This document shows, piece after piece, positions 57,653-64,000 of a stretch of 64,000 bases of DNA. The notes under the pieces are model-generated. The model searched no databases and was not told the DNA's origin. It was given only the letters and a program-made list of their open reading frames with translations. Position numbers and translations under genes: made by a program. Source of the DNA: Bergeyella_A cardium (GTDB taxonomy: Bacteria; Bacteroidota; Bacteroidia; Flavobacteriales; Weeksellaceae); the NCBI RefSeq assembly GCF_030012605.2, contig NZ_CP114055.2, one strand, 5' to 3'. Positions within the stretch are counted from its first letter, which is position 1; every line of letters begins with the position of its first letter.

Positions 57653-59419
57653 ATGCCTCGCTACCCCATACTTATATCGTGTATAGCTTTCGTACTTGGG
57701 ATTTTGTTTCAAGATGCGCTTTCTTGCGATAGAATGTGGATTTATCTACTGGTAGCAACTGCTTTTATACTTTCATTAGCCTCACTGAAAATCTATGTAC
57801 GGTATATTTCAATTGTATTCATCAGCATTTTATTTTTCGGTCTTGGGGCGTTTTCACTTTCATTAAGACAGGGAAGAGATATTCTCCCGCTTCAAAAAGA
57901 TGAAATCATCACCTTTATACTCGACAAAAAACTCAATTCAAACCTTAAAAACAAAAGGTATGAAGTCATTATTCTGGATAAATCAAGACCGATAAAAGCT
58001 ACGCTATCCATCCCAAAAGACTTTCCAGAGCTGGATTATACGCATTATTACAGAGGAAAAGGCTTTATTAACAGGATTAAAAAACCTGAGCACAGCTATC
58101 AGTTTGATTACAGTAAATATATGAGCAGGCGAGAGATTTATTATCAAATCTATTTGTCTAATGCTTTTGAACACGCCGAGAGAAACTACCTCTCCCCTAC
58201 CGAAAAAATAAAGCAATACAGGCTAAATGTCCTCAGAAAAATTGATAAATCCCAGCTCCCAAAAGCCAATAAAGAACTGCTGAAAGGGATTATCCTTGCC
58301 GACCGTACAGAGATAGACGAGGCTACCAATGATGACTTTACCCGAACGGGATTGGTGCATATACTGGCTATTTCAGGCTCACATATGGTGATTATCTTTG
58401 GGCTGGCCTACTTCCTTCTTTCCCAGATTTGGCTGTTATCTAAAAGATGGAGAGTGCTTTTCTCCCTTGCTTTTATTTGGGCTTTTACGGTGTTTATAGA
58501 TTATGGTAGCTCGGTGGTGCGCTCGAGCATTATGATTAGTATATATTATATATATGTGTTGCTCAAAAGAAAACCTGACTTATTGCAGTCCGTGAGTTTA
58601 TCAGCACTGTTTATTCTCGGTTTTAATCCTCACCAGCTGTTTGATGTAGGTTTCCAGCTGAGCTTCTCGGCAGTACTTGGGATTTATTGGCTTAATAGAC
58701 CTATTGCCAAGCTATTCCCAAAAGTGGATAGCAAAATATATCAGTACTTCTCATCCATAATATCGATAACACTATCAGCACAAATTGCCACGCTACCATT
58801 GGTTTTATATTATTTTCATCAGTTTCCTTTAATATCCTTGGTGTCTAATATCTTCGCCATTCCATTAGCAGAAGTAGTAATTATCTATTCTGTTTTTATG
58901 GCGATATTCATAGGTCTCGGCTTTGAGATACTCTGGTTAGAAAAGGGTTACGACCTCATCTCCTCTCTCTTCCTCAATACTGTACACTTCTTCGCTGGCT
59001 TTGACACACTGCTCATTGAGCAAATCCCAATGAATATTATAGAAGCTGTCTTTTTAGGCATTACAATCTACTTCCTTAGGTCTCTATTGATTAACTTTAA
59101 TGCTAAAAACAGTATATGGATAGGTTTCTCTGTCTTAATATTTCTTTCTCTAAGATTTACCTTTAATATTTTAGCCTATAACACCGATGAATTTTTAGTG
59201 CATAAACATTACAGGAAAAATATCTTTTCTATTAAGAATAATAATAAAATAATATTTTACATACCCGAAGACGGAGATTCTACACAGATAAAAAAATACA
59301 TTTTACTCCCTTATTCCATACACTCCAGAACTAAAAATATAGAATGCAAAACCTACGGCAAAGAAGTGAATAAAATACTATATAACAAAACTTTATACGA
59401 CACTCAAAACACCGATTAA
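57653..59419 (+). CDS. comEC: ComEC/Rec2-type DNA uptake channel, no metallo-beta-lactamase domain
   Basis: 588 aa. N-terminal three membrane helices and DUF4131-like region, then the Competence core with KGIILADRTEIDEATNDDFTRTGLVHILAISGSHMVIIFGLA (about 205-246), the ISGxH motif of ComEC, and further helices to about 500. The C-terminal metallo-beta-lactamase domain found in many ComEC proteins is absent, leaving about 80 unmatched residues. Known: forms the inner membrane channel for transforming DNA. Own promoter. Confidence 0.88.
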   Translation: MPRYPILISCIAFVLGILFQDALSCDRMWIYLLVATAFILSLASLKIYVRYISIVFISILFFGLGAFSLSLRQGRDILPLQKDEIITFILDKKLNSNLKNKRYEVIILDKSRPIKATLSIPKDFPELDYTHYYRGKGFINRIKKPEHSYQFDYSKYMSRREIYYQIYLSNAFEHAERNYLSPTEKIKQYRLNVLRKIDKSQLPKANKELLKGIILADRTEIDEATNDDFTRTGLVHILAISGSHMVIIFGLAYFLLSQIWLLSKRWRVLFSLAFIWAFTVFIDYGSSVVRSSIMISIYYIYVLLKRKPDLLQSVSLSALFILGFNPHQLFDVGFQLSFSAVLGIYWLNRPIAKLFPKVDSKIYQYFSSIISITLSAQIATLPLVLYYFHQFPLISLVSNIFAIPLAEVVIIYSVFMAIFIGLGFEILWLEKGYDLISSLFLNTVHFFAGFDTLLIEQIPMNIIEAVFLGITIYFLRSLLINFNAKNSIWIGFSVLIFLSLRFTFNILAYNTDEFLVHKHYRKNIFSIKNNNKIIFYIPEDGDSTQIKKYILLPYSIHSRTKNIECKTYGKEVNKILYNKTLYDTQNTD

Positions 59420-59521
59420 AATTCCCTTACAGTATACTTCCTTTTGAGCATAAAAGCCACGAGAACAAAGCCCTGATTTATTTAGATAAAATACAAAATT
59501 TTGTTTTATGACCAAAACCCC

Positions 59522-59553
59522 TTGTTAAAATGATTTAACAATTTCTACTTTTG
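59522..59553 (+). promoter_or_regulatory. Full-consensus promoter of sdhCAB
   Basis: TTG (59522-59524), 21-bp spacer, TACTTTTG (59546-59553), ATG of sdhC at 59579. Confidence 0.7.
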
Positions 59554-59578
59554 TGGATATAAAATTTAACGAAAAACT

Positions 59579-60241
59579 ATGTCAGGATTTTTTAGTTCTA
59601 CAGTAGGTAGAAAGTATGCAATGGCATTATCAGCTATGTTCTTATTGATCTTTTTGATTATGCACCTTTCTCTGAATATGGTTTCTGTATTTAGCGAGAA
59701 TGCATTTAATGAAGGGTCTCATTTTATGGAAAGTAATCCTCTGATTCAGTTCTTAATGCAACCGATTTTGATGTTTGCGGTTATTTTCCACTTCGTAATG
59801 GGATTCGTTTTGGAGATCAGAAATAAAAAGGCAAGACCTGTGAGATATGCTGTAAGTGGAGCTTCTGCAAACTCTACTTGGATGTCCAGAAATATGATGA
59901 TTTCGGGAGGGTTTATTCTTATCTATCTCGTTATTCACCTTATAGACTTTTGGTTTCCTACCATATCTAAAAACTATTTAGGAGCTGAGGCACACGGTAC
60001 TGCTTACGAACACCTGAGAATGCAGTTTAGTGCTGTATGGAGAGTAGCCTTATATCTTGTGTCTTTTGTATTATTAGGACTTCACCTTGCACACGGTTTT
60101 CAGTCTTCGTTCCAGTCTATTGGAGCAAGGCATCCTAAATATACGCCTTTCATCAAGGCACTCGGAAGATGGTACTCCATACTTATCCCTGTAGGATTTG
60201 CTATTGTAGCTATATATCACTTTATTTCTCAAACCGTTTAA
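59579..60241 (+). CDS. sdhC: Succinate dehydrogenase cytochrome b subunit
   Basis: 220 aa, five predicted membrane helices. Heme-ligand histidines are in LLIFLIMHLSLNM, AVIFHFVMGFVL, IYLVIHLIDFW and LLGLHLAHGFQSSFQS. This is the single-subunit di-heme b558 type of Bacteroidota and Firmicutes rather than the SdhC+SdhD pair. Anchors the complex and passes electrons to menaquinone. First gene of a compact operon with sdhA and sdhB. Confidence 0.93.
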   Translation: MSGFFSSTVGRKYAMALSAMFLLIFLIMHLSLNMVSVFSENAFNEGSHFMESNPLIQFLMQPILMFAVIFHFVMGFVLEIRNKKARPVRYAVSGASANSTWMSRNMMISGGFILIYLVIHLIDFWFPTISKNYLGAEAHGTAYEHLRMQFSAVWRVALYLVSFVLLGLHLAHGFQSSFQSIGARHPKYTPFIKALGRWYSILIPVGFAIVAIYHFISQTV

Positions 60242-60283
60242 ATCATTAGTATTTAGCGTAAAATTAATTATTAAATTAAAAAA

Positions 60284-62296
60284 ATGAGCGTACTAAATTC
60301 AAAGATTCCAGCAGGTCCATTAAAAGACAAATGGAAAAATCATAAAGACCATATGAATCTCGTAGCACCGAACAACCGCGATAAGATTGATGTTATCGTT
60401 GTAGGAACGGGGCTTGCAGGAGGTTCAGCAGCAGCTACACTGGCAGAACAAGGGTATAATGTAAAAGCATTCTGCTATCAGGATTCCCCAAGAAGAGCGC
60501 ACTCTATCGCAGCACAAGGGGGTATCAATGCAGCGAAAAATTATCAAGGTGATGGCGACTCCATATACAGACTATTCTACGATACGATAAAAGGTGGTGA
60601 CTACCGTGCAAGAGAGGCAAATGTATACCGCCTCGCAGAGGTTTCTGTGAATATTATTGACCAATGCGTAGCTCAAGGCGTACCTTTCGGTCGTGAGTAT
60701 GGCGGACAGCTCGATAACCGTTCCTTTGGTGGGGTTCAGGTAAAGAGAACTTTCTATGCTAAGGGACAAACTGGGCAGCAGCTTCTGCTCGGTGCTTACT
60801 CCGCTATGAGCCGACAAATCGGTAAAGGAAGAATCAAAATGTATAACCGCCATGAGATGCTTGATCTCGTTATCGTAGATGGTAAAGCAAGAGGTATTAT
60901 CGCAAGAAACCTCGTAACTGGCGAGATAGAAAGGCATTCTGCTCACGCAGTAGTTATCGCTTCTGGTGGCTATGGTAATGTCTATTTCCTCTCTACCAAT
61001 GCTATGGGCTCCAACTGTTCTGCAGCTTGGAAAATCCACAAGAAAGGGGCATACTTTGCAAACCCTTGCTTCGTACAGATTCACCCGACTTGTATCCCAG
61101 TACACGGAACTCAGCAATCTAAACTCACACTGATGTCTGAATCCCTAAGAAACTCTGGAAGAATCTGGGTTCCTAAGAAAATTGAAGATGCCGTAGCCGT
61201 TCGCGAAGGCAAACTAAAACCTCAAGATATAAAAGAAGAAGACAGAGACTACTACTTGGAGAGAAGGTACCCCGCTTTCGGTAACCTCGTTCCGAGAGAT
61301 GTGGCGTCCAGAGCAGCTAAGGAAAGATGCGATGCTGGTTTTGGTATTGAAAATAACGACACAAAAGAAGGCGTATTCCTTGATTTCTCTACCGAAATCC
61401 TTAAAAAAGGTAAGGAAGCAGCTTTAGAAAAAAATATTCACAACCCTACCGACCAGCAAATCTATGACCTCGGTAAGGCTTGGGTAGAGGAAAAATACGG
61501 TAACCTTTTCATTATGTATGAAAAAATCACGGCCGATAATCCTTATGTAACTCCAATGAAGATTTACCCAGCGGTACACTATACTATGGGTGGTGTGTGG
61601 GTAGATTACAACTTGATGTCTACCATCCCTGGCTGCTTCGTAATTGGTGAGGCAAACTTCTCAGACCACGGTGCTAACAGGCTTGGTGCCTCTGCACTGA
61701 TGCAAGGCCTCGCCGATGGATACTTCGTACTGCCTTATACTATTGCAGACTACCTTTCTGCGGATATTAGAACAGGCGTTATCCCTACCGATACACCAGA
61801 ATTTGAAGCAGCGGAGAAAGAAGTAAAAGACAGAATCAACTTCTTTATGACCAATAAAGGAACCCACTCCGTAGATTATTTCCATAAGAAATTAGGAAAT
61901 ATTATGTGGAATAAGGTAGGTATGGCGAGAAATGCCAAAGGCCTCGAAGAAGCAATAAAAGAGATAGAAGAAGTAAGAAACGAATTCTGGAAAGATGTAA
62001 AAGTTCCAGGTGATGCTAACGAGATGAATATAGAGCTTGAAAAAGCCCTTAGAGTAGCAGACTTCTTGGAGCTCGGTCAGCTAATGGCAATCGACGCCTT
62101 AAACAGAAACGAATCCTGCGGAGGACACTACCGTGAAGAATACTCCACAGAAGAAGGTGAAGCAAAAAGAGATGACGAACACTATAAATATGCTGCCGTT
62201 TGGGAATACAAAGGCAAGGATATCAATAGCGAAGTGATGCACAAAGAAGAGCTCATCTACGAAAATATAGAAGTAAAAACAAGAAGTTATAAATAA
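60284..62296 (+). CDS. sdhA: Succinate dehydrogenase / fumarate reductase flavoprotein subunit
   Basis: 670 aa. FAD dinucleotide site VIVVGTGLAGGSAAATLAEQGYNV (about residues 37-60); covalent flavin histidine region SPRRAHSIAAQGGINAAKN (about 68-86); substrate residues in FVQIHPTCIPV and RYPAFGNLVPRDVASRA; HYTMGGVWVDYN; and the Bacteroidota C-terminal extension. Oxidises succinate to fumarate in the cytoplasm-facing part of the complex. Confidence 0.97.
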   Translation: MSVLNSKIPAGPLKDKWKNHKDHMNLVAPNNRDKIDVIVVGTGLAGGSAAATLAEQGYNVKAFCYQDSPRRAHSIAAQGGINAAKNYQGDGDSIYRLFYDTIKGGDYRAREANVYRLAEVSVNIIDQCVAQGVPFGREYGGQLDNRSFGGVQVKRTFYAKGQTGQQLLLGAYSAMSRQIGKGRIKMYNRHEMLDLVIVDGKARGIIARNLVTGEIERHSAHAVVIASGGYGNVYFLSTNAMGSNCSAAWKIHKKGAYFANPCFVQIHPTCIPVHGTQQSKLTLMSESLRNSGRIWVPKKIEDAVAVREGKLKPQDIKEEDRDYYLERRYPAFGNLVPRDVASRAAKERCDAGFGIENNDTKEGVFLDFSTEILKKGKEAALEKNIHNPTDQQIYDLGKAWVEEKYGNLFIMYEKITADNPYVTPMKIYPAVHYTMGGVWVDYNLMSTIPGCFVIGEANFSDHGANRLGASALMQGLADGYFVLPYTIADYLSADIRTGVIPTDTPEFEAAEKEVKDRINFFMTNKGTHSVDYFHKKLGNIMWNKVGMARNAKGLEEAIKEIEEVRNEFWKDVKVPGDANEMNIELEKALRVADFLELGQLMAIDALNRNESCGGHYREEYSTEEGEAKRDDEHYKYAAVWEYKGKDINSEVMHKEELIYENIEVKTRSYK

Positions 62297-62322
62297 TCTC
62301 CAATATAATAATTGATAAACCA

Positions 62323-63084
62323 ATGAGTACCCATAAAGGATTAAACCTGACTCTGAAAGTTTGGAGACAGAAAAACAATAAATCAAAAGGTCAGTTCGAG
62401 ACCTATAAGATTTCAGGCGTTTCACCAGACTCATCATTCTTGGAAATGCTTGATATGCTAAACGAAAATTTAGTAAACGAAGGCAAAGAACCTGTAGCAT
62501 TTGACCACGACTGCCGCGAAGGTATCTGCGGTATGTGCTCCCTCTACATCAATGGTAGAGCGCACGGTCCAGATACAGGAATCACCACCTGCCAGCTCCA
62601 TATGCGTATGTTTAAAGATGGAGAGACCATCCACATTGAGCCTTGGAGGAGTGCTGCTTTCCCAGTGATTAAAGACTTGGTGGTAGATAGAAGTGCATTT
62701 GATAGAATTATGGCAGCAGGAGGCTTCATCTCCGTAAATACCTCTGGTAATACCCTCGATGCAAACGCCATCCCCGTACCAAAAGAAGATGCTGATAAAG
62801 CAATGGACGCTGCTGCCTGCATCGGTTGCGGTGCCTGTGTGGCGACTTGTAAAAACGGTTCTGCAGCCCTGTTCGTAGGAGCGAAAGTTTCTCAGTTTGC
62901 CCTATTGCCACAAGGTAGAGTGGAAGCCAAACGAAGAGTTCTCAATATGGTAAAAGCTATGGATGAGGAAGGCTTCGGTAACTGCTCCAATACAGGAGCT
63001 TGTGAGGTAGAATGCCCGAAAGGTATCTCCCTTGAAAACATCGCGAGACTCAACAGAGAATACCTCTCTGCGTATGTTGATTAA
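62323..63084 (+). CDS. sdhB: Succinate dehydrogenase iron-sulfur subunit
   Basis: 253 aa. 2Fe-2S motif DCREGICGMCSLYING and GITTCQLHM (about 66-95); 4Fe-4S motif AACIGCGACVATCKNG (about 165-180); and third cluster FGNCSNTGACEVECPKG (about 220-236). Links flavoprotein electrons to the cytochrome. 26 bases after sdhA. A terminator hairpin follows. Confidence 0.97.
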   Translation: MSTHKGLNLTLKVWRQKNNKSKGQFETYKISGVSPDSSFLEMLDMLNENLVNEGKEPVAFDHDCREGICGMCSLYINGRAHGPDTGITTCQLHMRMFKDGETIHIEPWRSAAFPVIKDLVVDRSAFDRIMAAGGFISVNTSGNTLDANAIPVPKEDADKAMDAAACIGCGACVATCKNGSAALFVGAKVSQFALLPQGRVEAKRRVLNMVKAMDEEGFGNCSNTGACEVECPKGISLENIARLNREYLSAYVD

Positions 63085-63141
63085 TTCAGGAAATATTATT
63101 TTTTCATAAAGTTATATTTTGTTTTTAGGTTATCTATTGCG

Positions 63142-63161
63142 AGGCGGTATTTTTACCGCCT
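63142..63161 (+). terminator. Terminator of the sdhCAB operon
   Basis: AGGCGGTA (63142-63149) and TACCGCCT (63154-63161) pair around TTTT, followed by TGCTTTATTTTC. Confidence 0.75.
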
Positions 63162-63454
63162 TGCTTTATTTTCTACTTGATAGAAGAAAAACCCACCTTT
63201 GTAAATCATTGATAAACAACCTCCCGTACAGCTCTAAATTTCTTAACGCCAGCAGCAAATCTTCCTGACGCCAACAGCAAATCTTCCTGACGCGAGGAGA
63301 TTTTACTCCAGCCGTGCATAGTTTTATCCCTCTCCTTAGAGAGGGAATTTTCCACACTATTTGAATTGTCTTTCTTTTATAAGAATAGGGAGTTTTTTAA
63401 AGGTATCTGAATAGAGATACTTTATTTAAAATAATCGCCTCCCCTGCTAAGGGG
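63162..63454. repeat. Intergenic repeats shared with 25342-25825
   Basis: AACAGCAAATCTTCCTGACG-type sequence is duplicated in tandem (22-bp period, about 63247-63298), followed by TTCCTGACGCGAGGA (63284-63298). Then GAGGGAATTTTCCACACTATTTGAATTG and the CTTTTATAAGAA...ATACTTTAT block (63373-63430), close relatives of 25730-25805. No gene seen. Confidence 0.65.
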
Positions 63455-63937
63455 CTACGGATGGTGGCGAAGATAAGCCATTTTAATGGCGGTAACTGCG
63501 GCTTCTACACCTTTATTGCCGAGGTGTCCTCCGCTTCGTGCGATGGACTGTACGCTATTATCATCAGTGAGTACGCAGAATATTGCGGGGGTATTGGTTT
63601 GGGTGTTGCATTGGGTAATCCCGTGTGCTACACCAGAGCAGATGAACTCAAAATGGGAAGTCTCCCCACGGATTACACAACCAATAGCCACTACGGCATC
63701 ATAGTTCTCAGATTTGCACATCTGCATAGATGCATAGCTAAGCTCAAAAGCTCCAGGCACGCGAATAACGCTGATGTTTTCCTCCTTTACACCCTCCTTT
63801 ATAAGGGTCTCGAAACACCCTTTAAACAGGTTTTCGGTTACGAAATCATTCCACTCCGAAACAACAATGCCGATTGAAAATTCATCGGCATTAGTTATAT
63901 CAAGTGGCTTGTATTCAGATAAGTTTACAGTAGCCAT
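63455..63937 (-). CDS. ribH: 6,7-dimethyl-8-ribityllumazine synthase
   Basis: 160 aa. GIVVSEWNDFVTENLFKGCFETL (about 22-44), VPGAFELSYASMQM (about 59-72), AIGCVIRGETSHFEFIC (about 84-100, GxxIxGxTxHFxxI), VAHGITQCNTQTNTPAIFCVLTDDN, and NKGVEAAVTAIKMAYLRHHP. Forms the lumazine precursor of riboflavin from 5-amino-6-ribitylaminouracil and dihydroxybutanone phosphate. The start lies directly after a tetratricopeptide-type gene end. Confidence 0.97.
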   Translation of the reverse strand: MATVNLSEYKPLDITNADEFSIGIVVSEWNDFVTENLFKGCFETLIKEGVKEENISVIRVPGAFELSYASMQMCKSENYDAVVAIGCVIRGETSHFEFICSGVAHGITQCNTQTNTPAIFCVLTDDNSVQSIARSGGHLGNKGVEAAVTAIKMAYLRHHP

Positions 63938-63938
63938 A

Positions 63939-64000
63939 TTAGTAATATTTAACCATTTCTATATAAGCGTCAGACATACCATTGTCGTAATCCTGATACT
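63939..64000 (-). CDS. C-terminal end of an upstream protein (partial; TPR protein suspected)
   Basis: The minus-strand frame entering from the right edge reads YQDYDNGMSDAYIEMVKYY and stops at 63941-63939, one base before the ribH ATG (63937). Known: in Flavobacteriia a tetratricopeptide-repeat protein gene often precedes ribH. Only 19 residues are visible, so the family is not established. Confidence 0.45.
   Translation of the reverse strand, partial: YQDYDNGMSDAYIEMVKYY

Overview
The window is a chromosomal segment of a low-GC Bacteroidota. It most likely belongs to Flavobacteriia in the Chryseobacterium/Riemerella/Bergeyella range. This rests on a type IX secretion sorting domain on a large subtilase, a degenerate DksA-like protein, a single b-type cytochrome subunit in the succinate dehydrogenase, an OstA/LptF-G style envelope gene set, and the Bacteroidota promoter signature TAnnTTTG (often with TTG or TTTG 19-21 bp upstream) in front of many genes. 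Shine-Dalgarno sequences are not evident.

Positions 1 to about 24.9 kb are most of a Mu-like transposable prophage whose far end lies left of the window. The leftward early operon (promoter near 24040, terminator at 15413-15447) carries a Cro/Ner-like regulator, a BRO-N protein, the DDE transposase MuA, the ATPase MuB, a second RecA-like ATPase, DUF3164, a GemA-like protein and small accessory genes. A rightward S24 repressor faces this operon across two spaced operator-like inverted repeats. Late genes form two divergent operons that start at 8336-8500. The rightward one holds the terminase, DUF1320 protein, portal, MuF head protein and gpG-like genes. The leftward one holds the protease/scaffold, capsid, sheath, tube, tail chaperone, tape measure and baseplate genes, so the virion has a contractile tail.

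The most interesting part is 11.1-14.1 kb. The portal ends at a canonical T TTT TTC slippery heptamer, and the MuF gene lies in the -1 frame with no start codon for about 310 bases, which predicts a portal-MuF fusion by frameshifting. The MuF protein carries a C-terminal domain that looks like a papain-like toxin. A small gene with its own host-type promoter abuts it tail to tail and is a candidate immunity gene. Two other small genes (3286-3459 and 15106-15324) also have host-consensus promoters and run against the late operons, so the prophage appears to contain three genes expressible in the lysogen.

From 25.8 kb on the content is host: a secreted S8 peptidase; dksA-like and lspA; a queD/lpxH-like/acyl-transferase operon; a two-gene accessory island (34.5-37.3 kb) flanked by related inverted GC-rich repeats; comF; rimP-nusA-infB with a terminator hairpin in its leader; tgt and LptF/G; OstA and Fur; an exonuclease; a dsbD-like gene; mscS; tilS; an OmpA lipoprotein; a comEC group; the sdhCAB operon; and ribH. 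Intergenic regions hold striking repeats: a 41-bp-period minisatellite field (49.7-50.4 kb), T6 tracts spaced exactly 21 bp apart (55.9-56.1 kb), and dispersed elements shared by 25.3-25.8 kb and 63.2-63.4 kb.
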